In this document: piece by piece, positions 23,178 to 31,373 of the stretch
Layout of the letters: each line of letters starts with the position of its first letter
Position numbering within the stretch: position 1 is the stretch's first letter
NCBI GenBank assembly: GCA_038747915.1
Contig: JBCDJJ010000020.1
Location: 1-46,115 of the forward strand
Origin: JBCDAP01 sp038747915
GTDB taxonomy: Bacteria > Planctomycetota > Phycisphaerae > Phycisphaerales > UBA1924
Direction: 5' to 3'
Length of the DNA: 46,115 bases
The notes under the pieces: generated by a model
The model's database searches: none
The model's input: only the letters and a program-made list of their open reading frames with translations
Told to the model about the DNA's origin: nothing
Translations under genes and position numbers: made by a program

Positions 23178-24952
23178 GAGCTGTGGTAGGCGTTCAACTT
23201 TGTCGTGGAGTCCGCTGGCTCACTCTGGCGGTGGCGCTCCTTGCAGTGGTCTTTGTTGCGCCGTCGGGGCACGCGGCCACAGATGTCCGCTTCTCGCTCT
23301 CATCACAGAGCGTGCGTGTCGGGCAGCCGGTGCGCCTCTCGATCGAGGCCGACAACGCGCAGACCATCGAAACAATCCAGTGGCCCGACACACAGGGGCT
23401 GTCCGTCGCCGGCCCCTCCGCGGGCTCGAGTGAGCGCTTCAGTCAAACGGTTGTGAATGGGCGTGTGCGCACGAACCGGGTCGTCACGCTTGTTCACACC
23501 TATACGTTCACTCCGAGCGAGCCTGGTGAATATGACCTTGGGTCGGTCGCGGTCGTGGTCGATGGGAGTGAATACCGATCTGGACGGGTGCGGTTCCGAG
23601 CCGAAGACCTACCGACGCAGCAGGGACTCGGGCTCCTTGTCGAGCCATCGAAACACACCGCGTACGTCGGTGAGCCGATCGATCTGAGTCTCAGCATCGT
23701 GACACCGGCCCAGACCCGGGCGGCGGGGGTCAACATTCTTTGGTCGCTCGATGAGGCACCGGTTCGTATCGAGGCTGCGCCGCAGACCGCGTCGCGTCCA
23801 TCGGTGGGGAACCTTCGGGTGCTCGGCATCTCTGTCCCGGTGTACGAGACAACTCGAAGCGGCGCTCGGGTGTACACGATGCGCTTCCGTCTGACTCCGA
23901 CCGAACCAGGTCGTCTCGACCTCGGTCGGGCCGAGTTGCGGACTCACCTCGAGCGCGGCGTCTTCGCCCGAAGATTCGGTCCGTTCCGCGCGTTCGCCGA
24001 GCCGCTCGCGCTCGATGTCCGCCCACTCCCCGAAGCCGGGCAACCACCACGCTTCGATGGCATCCTCGGCCGGGTCTCGGTGCATACCTCGGCCACGCCA
24101 AAGAGCGCCCGCGTTGGTGAGCCGATCACGCTCGATGTACGCATCAGCGGGCCTGGGGCCGCGTCGGTCTTCGAGCCGCCCGATCTTGACGAACTGCTCT
24201 CTCACGCGTTCATTGTTGCCGAGCAGCCGCAGTCGCGCGGGGTTGGCACCAACTCGGTCGCCTTCTCGTACCTCCTCCGCCCCCGGACCGACGAGGTCGA
24301 CCGCATCCCGGCCGTCGAGCTGTCGTACTTCGACACGGAGCGTGCCAGCTACGGCGTGGGGCGAAGCTCGGCCATCCCGATCGAGGTCGAGGCCAACCGC
24401 ATCGTGGGCTTTGAGGACTCCATCGGTGCGCTCACAGAGGGCGGCGGTCTGTCGCTCGAAGCGCTCGCCGATGGGCTTGCAGCGAACGTCGTCGATCCCG
24501 ATCGACTCCGTCGCAATCACCGGGCCGATGTCTTCGAGCTGGTGCGCTCGCCGGTCGTTGTGACCGCTGTGGCCGCGCCGCCGGCTCTGTTCGCAGCATC
24601 GTTCGTGTTCGGTGCGGTTCGTCGACGCGCCGCGGGCCGCGGCGCGTCGTGCGCACAAGCTGGTGCGCTCGCTCGTCGCCGGCTCTCTGAGGCCACGGAT
24701 CGCAACGACCCCGACGCGGCAGCGGGCGCACTGGCGGCGTACATCGGTGCACGTCTGGCTCGCCCCGCCGGCGCACTCGACGCCGCCGAGTGCCTCGACT
24801 TCACGGATCGCCGTGCCCCAACTGCTCGGGCCGAGGTCGAGGCGTTGCTCGGTGCCTGCGATGCAGCCCGGTACGGCTCCCACCCCCCCGAGACGGCGCT
24901 CGTCGACCAGGCCGAGCGGGTGATCACGGCACTGCAGAAGGAGTCGGCATGA
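23174..24952 (+). CDS. batD: BatD-like exported membrane protein
   Basis: 592 residues from GTG 23174 (four-base overlap with batC). A signal peptide is followed by DVRFSLSSQSVRVGQPVRLS, the characteristic BatD opening of repeated immunoglobulin-like domains. Two further domain starts are recognisable at EPSKHTAYVGEPIDLSLSIV and ATPKSARVGEPITLDVRISG. A membrane helix lies near VVVTAVAAPPALFAASFVFG (about 455-478). The cytosolic tail has LARRRLSEATDRNDPDAAAG and a LDAAECLDF...ALLGACDAARYG pattern similar to the C-terminus of the DUF4381-like protein in this operon. It probably presents a large periplasmic domain to the BatA/B/C complex. Confidence 0.88.
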   Translation: MRAVVGVQLCRGVRWLTLAVALLAVVFVAPSGHAATDVRFSLSSQSVRVGQPVRLSIEADNAQTIETIQWPDTQGLSVAGPSAGSSERFSQTVVNGRVRTNRVVTLVHTYTFTPSEPGEYDLGSVAVVVDGSEYRSGRVRFRAEDLPTQQGLGLLVEPSKHTAYVGEPIDLSLSIVTPAQTRAAGVNILWSLDEAPVRIEAAPQTASRPSVGNLRVLGISVPVYETTRSGARVYTMRFRLTPTEPGRLDLGRAELRTHLERGVFARRFGPFRAFAEPLALDVRPLPEAGQPPRFDGILGRVSVHTSATPKSARVGEPITLDVRISGPGAASVFEPPDLDELLSHAFIVAEQPQSRGVGTNSVAFSYLLRPRTDEVDRIPAVELSYFDTERASYGVGRSSAIPIEVEANRIVGFEDSIGALTEGGGLSLEALADGLAANVVDPDRLRRNHRADVFELVRSPVVVTAVAAPPALFAASFVFGAVRRRAAGRGASCAQAGALARRRLSEATDRNDPDAAAGALAAYIGARLARPAGALDAAECLDFTDRRAPTARAEVEALLGACDAARYGSHPPETALVDQAERVITALQKESA

Positions 24953-25800
24953 GCACGCCGCCGACGGCCATCCACGGTGTGGTGATCGCGTTGCTCACCT
25001 TCTTTGGGCTTGCGTTACCAGGTTGGGCGCAGACGCAGGTTGATCTGGAAGAACTCGCTGTGAATGCTGCGGAGTCGTATCGCGCCGGTGTGGAGCGCGC
25101 CGACGAGGATCCGGACGAGTCGCAGAGGCTCTTTCGGCGGAGCATTGCGCTGCACGAGCAGATGCTCGACCGCGCGGGGTTCGAGAACGGGTACATCTAC
25201 TACAACATCGCGAACGCGTATCAGCGTCTCGGTGAACGCGGACGGGCCATCGTGGCGTATCGTCGCGCCGAGCGGACGCTCGGTGAGTGGCCGAGCCTCC
25301 AAGCCAATCTCGCGTTTGCGAGAGCTGGTGTGGGTGGGCCGCCGCCCGCGGACCGCCCTTGGATCGCGCGGACGCTTCGTGGGCACGAGCGGGTGAGTAC
25401 GCCTGTCCGCCTGTGGGCCGCGTTGGTGATCGCCGGCGCGGGGTGGTGCGTGCTGGCGGTCCGTGTTGCGGGGGTTGCACGGCCGGCGTGGGGCATCGGC
25501 GTCGCGATGCTGCTGCTCTCGACCGTGCCCGCGGGGTCGCTCGCGGTACAGGTCGTCACCGCGCCGCCGCCCGGGGCGGTGGTGGTCGCGGACGAGGTGC
25601 TCGCTCGGCTCGGCCCCTCGGAGTCTGGGTATGAGCCCGCGTTTAACGCGCCGCTGGTCGAGGGCGTGGAGCTCCGCGTGCTCGAGCGCCGGGGTGCTTG
25701 GCTGCTGGTGCAGCTCGATGCGGGTGGATCCGGCTGGGTGCCTGTGAGCGCGGTCGAGCTCGTCGAGCCACCCACCGAGACCGATACACTCGCGAGGTGA
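24949..25800 (+). CDS. batE: TPR and SH3-like membrane protein, BatE-like
   Basis: 283 residues from ATG 24949 (four-base overlap with batD). Order: signal peptide ending LPGWAQ, two or three TPR-like repeats (YRAGVERADEDPDESQRLFR, FENGYIYYNIANAYQRLGER), two membrane helices (LWAALVIAGAGWCVLAVRVA and WGIGVAMLLLSTVPAGSLAV), and a bacterial SH3-like domain (VVVADEVLARLGPSESGYEP, WLLVQLDAGGSGWVPVSAVE). This domain order is that of BatE. It is the last gene of the operon; the next gene starts 25 bp later and is unrelated. Confidence 0.85.
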   Translation: MSTPPTAIHGVVIALLTFFGLALPGWAQTQVDLEELAVNAAESYRAGVERADEDPDESQRLFRRSIALHEQMLDRAGFENGYIYYNIANAYQRLGERGRAIVAYRRAERTLGEWPSLQANLAFARAGVGGPPPADRPWIARTLRGHERVSTPVRLWAALVIAGAGWCVLAVRVAGVARPAWGIGVAMLLLSTVPAGSLAVQVVTAPPPGAVVVADEVLARLGPSESGYEPAFNAPLVEGVELRVLERRGAWLLVQLDAGGSGWVPVSAVELVEPPTETDTLAR

Positions 25801-25825
25801 CCGCTCTCCCTTTGTTGTCAATCGT

Positions 25826-26443
25826 ATGAGCCTGAAACGGGCGATCCGTCGGATGCGCGTGCGCCTGGGGCCGCAGGGTCCCCTCGTGCTGCGGCTGCAC
25901 TCCGAACTCGAGGGCCAGCTCTCGATGGAGGAGGTCCGCTTCCTGCTGACCACCGCCCGCGGCCGTCGCACGATCGTCGAGATCGGGTCGTTCCGCGGCA
26001 AGTCGACCGTCATTCTCGCGCTCGGCTCCACGGATGTGAACGGCCACGTGACCGCGATCGATCCGCACATCCGCACCGCAGCGAGCGGCACCGACTACGG
26101 CCCCGCCGACCTCGAGGCGTTCCATGGCACCGTGGATCGGTGGGCGGTCGGTGACCGCATCGAGCACCTCACGGTCCGCTCGGAAGACGCTCGGCCGCGC
26201 TGGTCAGCAGATCGTCCGATCGACCTGCTCTGGATCGACGGCGATCACACGTACGAGGGCGTTCGCCGCGATCTCGACGACTGGCGCGAACTGGTCGGAC
26301 CGAGTGGCATCATCGCGTGTCACGATTTCACACACTGCGAGGGTGTGCGCCGGGCGTGGGAGGAAACGGTGCGCAGCGCGACCGAGCGATGGACCGAGGG
26401 CCGGGCCGTCCGGAGCATCGTGTGGGCCACACGGGTGGGGTGA
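25826..26443 (+). CDS. Class I SAM-dependent methyltransferase (Methyltransf_24-like)
   Basis: 205 residues from ATG 25826. The SAM-binding motif I is IVEIGSFRGKSTVILALGS, followed by HVTAIDPH (acidic residue of motif II) and the block IDLLWIDGDHTYEGVRRDLD, typical of CmcI/Methyltransf_24 proteins. CHDFTHCEGVRRAWEE follows as in sugar- and antibiotic-associated methyltransferases. Acceptor unknown. It is co-directional with the Bat operon and 25 bp downstream, so it may be read through from it, but it has no known role in Bat systems. Cytosolic. Confidence 0.85.
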   Translation: MSLKRAIRRMRVRLGPQGPLVLRLHSELEGQLSMEEVRFLLTTARGRRTIVEIGSFRGKSTVILALGSTDVNGHVTAIDPHIRTAASGTDYGPADLEAFHGTVDRWAVGDRIEHLTVRSEDARPRWSADRPIDLLWIDGDHTYEGVRRDLDDWRELVGPSGIIACHDFTHCEGVRRAWEETVRSATERWTEGRAVRSIVWATRVG

Positions 26444-26484
26444 TGCCCACGGTCTTCATGGGTGCTCGAGCGGGTGCGTGGGTG

Positions 26485-27459
26485 TTATGTGCCTGAATCT
26501 TCGCGTTGCTCAGATTCGGCGTCCGTGTTGCCCGGCGGTGTGGATGTGTCGGTTGCGTCAACGGGTTCGCCTTCGACGGTCAAGCGCATCGGGTGCCCAT
26601 GCCACGCGTTCACGCCGCCGGTGTACTGCTCGTCGAGCAGCGCCGTGACATCACCCATCGTGCCATCGGCTGGGACCCAGCTCCCGTTGACATCGGGGAA
26701 GTCGACCGAGCAGTTGGCGCACTTTTTGTCGCTCCGGAACCGGATCGGGCACCAGAAGCTCTCGACATTGCGCAGCATCTCGCCGCCGAGCGACCAGATG
26801 CCCGTCATCCAGTCGCAGTACAGGCACCAGATCAGATCGTGTCCGACGAGCCCGTCGAACTTGTGCCGGCTGACGTTCACCCACTCGCTGTGCGTGTAGC
26901 TCGGCAGCTTCACGAGCCAGGTGAGCGGCGGGTACACGATGTACTCGGCCGCCCGGATGATCCAGAAGATCGGGACGCATAAGGCTGTCCACCACACCGC
27001 CGCGTGGTTGCGGATCCGGCCGACCTTGGGATTGAGCGTCGAGACAATCCGCGGCCCCTGGAGCGCATCCTTGTGCTGACGCTCGTGCCAGATGGTCCAC
27101 CCGACGACCGCGAGCGCGATGGAGAGCCCGCCGGCGAGAAACCCCAGCACACTGACGATGAGCGAGCCGGTGATCGCGTGGGCGATTAGGAAGCCGCCGA
27201 ACAGCGGGAGCGCGGTGAAGTAGGTGATCGCGAGATCGAGCCCGGGTGCGCGCTCGAGCCAGGTCAGCACAGCCTTGCCGCGATCACCAAACCATGCGCC
27301 GAGTTGGTGGATGACGAGGATGCCGAGAGTCAGGACCGCGAGGTTCCAGACGATCAGCGCAAGGAGCAGACCAAGGATCGGCACGCTCCCATCACCGCTT
27401 TGGCCCGCACTGACTGTGGTGTCGGTCTGCGCGATCACGAATGCACCGATGGTTGTCAT
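26485..27459 (-). CDS. Polytopic membrane protein of unknown function with C-terminal Cys pairs
   Basis: 324 residues; I do not recognise the family. About three or four membrane helices: ILGLLLALIVWNLAVLTLGI, YFTALPLFGGFLIAHAITGS, VLGFLAGGLSIALAVVGWTI and AVWWTALCVPIFWIIRAAEY. After the membrane part comes a soluble region with WCLYCDW, WCPIRF and KKCANC, that is two CxxC pairs plus one more Cys, which could form a metal site or zinc ribbon. The last 40 residues are acidic and low in complexity (GEPVDATDTSTPPGNTDAES). It lies 44 bp downstream of rpsU on the same strand and could share its transcript. Confidence 0.75.
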   Translation of the reverse strand: MTTIGAFVIAQTDTTVSAGQSGDGSVPILGLLLALIVWNLAVLTLGILVIHQLGAWFGDRGKAVLTWLERAPGLDLAITYFTALPLFGGFLIAHAITGSLIVSVLGFLAGGLSIALAVVGWTIWHERQHKDALQGPRIVSTLNPKVGRIRNHAAVWWTALCVPIFWIIRAAEYIVYPPLTWLVKLPSYTHSEWVNVSRHKFDGLVGHDLIWCLYCDWMTGIWSLGGEMLRNVESFWCPIRFRSDKKCANCSVDFPDVNGSWVPADGTMGDVTALLDEQYTGGVNAWHGHPMRLTVEGEPVDATDTSTPPGNTDAESEQREDSGT

Positions 27460-27503
27460 CGCCGCACCATACCCAGTGGCCGTCGGGTTCTACCGATCAG
27501 CGA

Positions 27504-27698
27504 TCAGCGGCGACCGACGGGACGGGTGAACGTCCGCTCGGCTTTGCGTGCTGCGCGCCGACGACGCTCGGATGGCTTCTCGTAGTACGCCCGCTTCTTA
27601 ATGTCCTTGGTGAGCCCTTCCTTCTCGCAGAGCTTCTTGAACCGTCGGAGCATCTGCTCGGGGTGCTCGCCGCCTCGGGCTTTCACGCGAATCGCCAT
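27504..27698 (-). CDS. rpsU: Small ribosomal subunit protein bS21
   Basis: 64 residues from ATG 27698, preceded by GAAAGGA at a suitable distance, one of the better Shine-Dalgarno sequences in the window. The sequence has the S21 signature: MAIRVKARGGEHPEQMLRRF, KKLCEKEG then YYEKPSERRRRAARKA, with a strongly basic C-terminus. S21 binds near the 3' end of 16S rRNA and helps initiation. An upstream in-frame ATG (27794) would add 32 non-family residues and was rejected. It is divergent from the NYN-domain gene. Confidence 0.95.
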   Translation of the reverse strand: MAIRVKARGGEHPEQMLRRFKKLCEKEGLTKDIKKRAYYEKPSERRRRAARKAERTFTRPVGRR

Positions 27699-27907
27699 GC
27701 CGGGTCTGTTCCTTTCGGCGTCATCACGCCGCTTTTCGGGCGAGCACCGGTGCTCGCCCCTCATCAACCGTCGAATGTTCGGAGGATCCACCATCGCGGC
27801 GATCGACCGGCGGGCCGACCTGGCGCGAGCCAGAGAGTATCGTCAGCTTGGCCGCCCGGATCAACCCGCAGCTCCCTCCTGTCTCGCTCCTGCCGATCGG
27901 CACTCCG

Positions 27908-28624
27908 ATGCTTGTCCTGGATGTGTACAACGTGCTGCACGCGTGGGCGTCGCTTGGCGGCGGGCCGGATGAGCCAGCCCGCAAGACCTCGATGGCCCCG
28001 ATCGCCCTCGCCCGGTTGGTTGAGCGGAGCCGGTACCGCCGCCGGGGCTCGTTGCTCGTGTGTGATGGCTCCCTGCCTCCCGGCCCGGAGCCGGATCGCC
28101 CACCAGAGAGCCACCAGGTGCTCTACGCGGGTCCCGGGGTCGAGGCCGACCTCTTCATCGAGAGGCTCATCGCTCGCGATTCGGCTCCTGGCAGGTTGCT
28201 GGTGGTCAGCACCGACCGCCGGATCCGCTCAGCGGCTCGACGTCGGCGGGCGAAGGCGATCACGAGCGAGGCGTTCGTGGAGCAGGTGCTGGCCGACGCC
28301 AGCGCTCGCGAGGTGGAGGCCGGGAAGCCGCAGTTCGCCAAGGAGGTGCCGCTGAGCCGTGCTGCGGTCGAGTTCTGGCTGCTGGAATTCGGGTACGCGC
28401 TTCGCCCGCTCTCTGATGGTGATCCCGAGGCCCCGGTGCTCGATGTGGACATCGGTGGTGCGATCGCCGAACTCGAGGCCGAGGCGTCGGCCTCGTCTGC
28501 AGCTCCGGTCGAGCCGGTGGCCGAGCGCGAGCCACCTGAGGACGATCCCGAGCTTCGTTCCCTGCTCGATGAGACCGAGGGTTCGATCGACCCCGATGAG
28601 CTCGATATGGATCGGTGGGTGTGA
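27908..28624 (+). CDS. NYN-domain protein, YacP/Rae1-like predicted RNase
   Basis: About 238 residues from ATG 27908 (MLVLDVYNVLHAWASLGG); an in-frame TTG at 27848 would add 20 residues and cannot be excluded. The start was chosen because NYN domains normally begin within a few residues of the [VL]DGYN-type strand. Conserved pieces are the acidic DVYNVLH, EADLFIERLIARD and LLVVSTDRRIRSAARRRRAK followed by ITSEAF, matching YacP. The Bacillus member Rae1 cleaves mRNA in the ribosome A site. The C-terminal third is an acidic, Ala/Glu/Asp-rich extension not needed for the fold. rsfS follows after 30 bp, which also suggests a ribosome-linked role (inference). Confidence 0.8.
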   Translation: MLVLDVYNVLHAWASLGGGPDEPARKTSMAPIALARLVERSRYRRRGSLLVCDGSLPPGPEPDRPPESHQVLYAGPGVEADLFIERLIARDSAPGRLLVVSTDRRIRSAARRRRAKAITSEAFVEQVLADASAREVEAGKPQFAKEVPLSRAAVEFWLLEFGYALRPLSDGDPEAPVLDVDIGGAIAELEAEASASSAAPVEPVAEREPPEDDPELRSLLDETEGSIDPDELDMDRWV

Positions 28625-28654
28625 TCCCCCGGTCTCTCGCCTAGACTCGCCCCC

Positions 28655-29194
28655 TTGGCCGAATCTCCAGACCAACCAGAGACGGCCCCGCGATCCGAGC
28701 CCGGGCTGCCGGGCGTCGAGCGTCACGGCGGCACACGCGCCGCCTCCCCCGAGCAGGAGGCCCGTGCCCGCGCCTTTGCCATTGATGCGGCCCGATGCCT
28801 GCACGACGACAAGTGCACCGACATTCTGGTGCTCGATCTCCGTGGCCGAAGCCAGATCACCGATTTCTTCGTGATCGCCTCGGGTACCTCCGACCGGCAG
28901 ATGCGTGCCTCGGGGCAGCACATCGACGATCTGGGCCGCGAGCAGCAGTTCACGTTGCACCGCGACAACCTCCGTGAGCCGGACGCCACGTGGCTCGTGC
29001 TGGACTTCGTCGATGTGGTGGTCCACGTGTTCGAGCCCCAGACGAGGCTCTTCTACGATCTGGAGATGCTCTGGGGCGACGCGGAGCGGCTCGACTGGTC
29101 GCGTCCGGGCGAGTCGATGCCCGCGGTCACCGCCGATCCCTCGCGCAACCGCGCCGGGCTCCGTCCCGATGACGAGCTGCCCGGCCTGAGCTGA
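28655..29194 (+). CDS. rsfS: Ribosomal silencing factor RsfS
   Basis: 179 residues from TTG 28655. RsfS binds uL14 on the large subunit and blocks subunit joining in starvation. The family core is FAIDAARCLHDDKCTDILVL, ITDFFVIASGTSDRQMRAS and WLVLDFVDVVVHVFEPQTRL then FYDLEMLWGDAERLDW. About 40 residues before the core and 30 after it are low-complexity extensions; the N-terminal extension depends on the chosen start. It is followed 21 bp later by the sensor kinase gene and preceded by the NYN gene, so the three probably form an operon. Confidence 0.92.
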   Translation: MAESPDQPETAPRSEPGLPGVERHGGTRAASPEQEARARAFAIDAARCLHDDKCTDILVLDLRGRSQITDFFVIASGTSDRQMRASGQHIDDLGREQQFTLHRDNLREPDATWLVLDFVDVVVHVFEPQTRLFYDLEMLWGDAERLDWSRPGESMPAVTADPSRNRAGLRPDDELPGLS

Positions 29195-29215
29195 GCCACG
29201 ACGTACCATCGCACC

Positions 29216-30832
29216 GTGCTCCGCGGACTCTCCCTTGCGCAGAAGAGCGGTTTGCTGTTCGGCTCCGCGACCGTTGTGCTGGTTGTGGTCGCGCTCGCGT
29301 TTCCCTGGGTCCGCCTCGAGCGGACCGTCGATCGTGGTGAGATCGCCACCGCGCGCGAGATCGCTTCGCTGTGGGAAGATGCGCTGCTCGTGAGTCCGGA
29401 GCTGCTCCGCGTGCTGCGTTCGGCCCGTGAGGCCGAGCCGGTGGACGAGTCCGCGGCACCCGGGGTCGAGATCACCTTTTACCCCGGGCCGGCGTGGACC
29501 GAACTGGTCGAGATCAAAGCGGGCACCGATGAGTTCGTGGCCGGTGCCGACGACTCACTCGCCCTCGGCTCGAGCGAGTTCGTCGAGGTGGATCCGCAGG
29601 GCTCGGAGCGGGTGTATCGGTTGGCGCGCCGCATCGAGGGAGAGCCCGCGAGCGGCGTGCTGGTGGTGAGCCGGCGCTCAGCGACGGCGCAGAGCCAGCT
29701 CTTTGTCGACCGCGCGTACCTCGTGGTGGCTGCAGCGGTCGCGGTGATCGTGTCCGTCGTCGTGCTGTTCGTGCTCGTCCGCCGCGTGGTGCTCGAGCCG
29801 GTGGACCTGCTCCATCGCGCGGCCGACGCCGCTCGCCGAGGCCGGCTGCACCTACGGCTCAAGCTCCGCACGGGGGACGAGTTCGAGGAGCTCGGCGACA
29901 CCTTTAATCAGATGCTCAGCACGATCGAGGAGAAGCAGGGCCAGCTCCGCGCGATGAACCGCTCGCTCGACCTGCGGCTCAACGAGCTTGCGGAGCGGAA
30001 CGTCTCGCTCTTCGAGTCGGCGCGGCTCAAGGGCGATTTCGTTGCGAGCGTCTCCCATGAGCTGCGCACGCCGCTCAACTCCATCATCGGGTTCGCGGAG
30101 ATCCTCCAGGACATCCTGCACCAGGAATCCGCGGAGCTCACTGAGCAGGAGGAAACCCCGCGTTCGCTCGAGCGTCGCCGCCGGTACCTCGAGAACATCG
30201 TGACCGCGGGCCGCACACTCCTTGAGATGATCAACGAGCTGCTGACGATCGCGAAGATCGACGCCGGCACGGTGGAGGTGCATATCGCGCCGCTCGACCC
30301 AGCGGAGCTGTGCGAGGCGCTGGTCACGCTTATCAGTCCACTCGCCGAACGCAAGCAGGTTCACCTCGAGCTCCAGCTCGGCACGGGTCCACAGGGTGGT
30401 CCGCTTCCTCCGCTCGAGACCGACGGTCAGAAGCTTCAACAGATTGTTTTCAACTTTTTGTCCAACGCGGTGAAATTCACACCGTCGAGAGGATCGGTCA
30501 CGCTGCGGTGTGAGTCGGTGCTCGGGGCCGACGGCATGCGGCGTGCCCGGTTCGGCGTGCTCGATACCGGCCCGGGCATCCCGCCTGACAAGCAAGCTGC
30601 GATCTTCGAGCGGTTTCACCAGATCGACTCGGGCGTCGCCCGCGAGCACCCCGGCACCGGTCTCGGGCTCGCGATCGCGAAGGAGTTCGCCGATCTGCTG
30701 GGCGGCGAGATCACGCTGGAGAGCGCCGTCGGCCGCGGTTCGGTGTTCTCGTTGATCGTCCCGGATCGGTTCGAGGGGTCGGCGCCGCGTGGCGGAGATG
30801 TGGCGCGCACCGCGGCCACGACCGAGCGATAG
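29216..30832 (+). CDS. Sensor histidine kinase with HAMP domain
   Basis: 538 residues from GTG 29216. Membrane helix 1 is at about 11-31, then an extracytoplasmic sensor region of about 135 residues. Helix 2 (AYLVVAAAVAVIVSVVVLFV, about 168-188) leads into a HAMP domain with EPVDLLHRAADAARRG and EFEELGDTFNQML. A coiled segment follows, then the dimerisation domain with FVASVSHELRTPLNSIIGF (His281 is the phosphate acceptor). The ATPase domain has the N box QIVFNFLSNAVKF, DTGPGIP and GTGLGLAIAKEF. No response regulator gene is adjacent, so its partner is encoded elsewhere. It ends five bases before the stop of the convergent ruvC. Confidence 0.93.
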   Translation: MLRGLSLAQKSGLLFGSATVVLVVVALAFPWVRLERTVDRGEIATAREIASLWEDALLVSPELLRVLRSAREAEPVDESAAPGVEITFYPGPAWTELVEIKAGTDEFVAGADDSLALGSSEFVEVDPQGSERVYRLARRIEGEPASGVLVVSRRSATAQSQLFVDRAYLVVAAAVAVIVSVVVLFVLVRRVVLEPVDLLHRAADAARRGRLHLRLKLRTGDEFEELGDTFNQMLSTIEEKQGQLRAMNRSLDLRLNELAERNVSLFESARLKGDFVASVSHELRTPLNSIIGFAEILQDILHQESAELTEQEETPRSLERRRRYLENIVTAGRTLLEMINELLTIAKIDAGTVEVHIAPLDPAELCEALVTLISPLAERKQVHLELQLGTGPQGGPLPPLETDGQKLQQIVFNFLSNAVKFTPSRGSVTLRCESVLGADGMRRARFGVLDTGPGIPPDKQAAIFERFHQIDSGVAREHPGTGLGLAIAKEFADLLGGEITLESAVGRGSVFSLIVPDRFEGSAPRGGDVARTAATTER

Positions 30833-30837
30833 CTCGG

Positions 30838-31326
30838 TCACACCTCGGTGCGCCGAAGCCCGACGAGCGCGATCGCCATCGCATCGCTTACGTCAGAGGG
30901 TTCGGGCACCGCACCCAGGCCAAGCACCGACGCCACCGCGGAGCCGACCTGTTGTTTGCTCGCGTGCCCGTTACCGGTGACCGCTTTCTTGACCTCGGTC
31001 GAGGCGAGTTCGTGGATGGAGACACCCGCGCGGTCCAGTGCGAGGAGGATCACACCGCGCGCATGCCCCATCGCGATCGCGGTCGTTGGGTGTTCGTAAT
31101 GCGCATACAGCTTTTCGATTGCGGCGCCGTCCGGCGCACCGCGCTCGATTAATGCACCGAGATCACGATCGAGTTCGCCGAGCCGCGCGGGGACCGACGT
31201 CGAGGCATCCAACGCAAACACGCCCGCTTCCACGACACGCGGCGTCGTGGTGCGGGCGTTCTCAGATCGCTCGAGCAGGGCGTAGCCCGTGCGGCGAAGA
31301 CCGGGATCGATGCCGAGCATGCGCAC
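30838..31326 (-). CDS. ruvC: Holliday junction resolvase RuvC
   Basis: About 162 residues. Start choice: GTG 31326 gives the family-typical MR-x-LGIDPG beginning; GTG 31335 and ATG 31320 are also in frame. RuvC cuts Holliday junctions symmetrically within the RuvAB complex. Catalytic acidic residues are seen in MLGIDPGLRRTGYALL (Asp), AAIEKLYAHYEHPTTAIAMG (Glu) and SDVSDAMAIALVG (two Asp). KKAVTGNGHASKQQVGSAVA is the usual substrate-binding helix. ruvA and ruvB are not in the window. The PEP-CTERM gene lies 47 bp upstream on the same strand. Confidence 0.95.
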   Translation of the reverse strand: MRMLGIDPGLRRTGYALLERSENARTTTPRVVEAGVFALDASTSVPARLGELDRDLGALIERGAPDGAAIEKLYAHYEHPTTAIAMGHARGVILLALDRAGVSIHELASTEVKKAVTGNGHASKQQVGSAVASVLGLGAVPEPSDVSDAMAIALVGLRRTEV

Positions 31327-31373
31327 GTCTCGCACGCTACGGCATCAGCATGGTCGATGTCGTCAGCGCCGAC

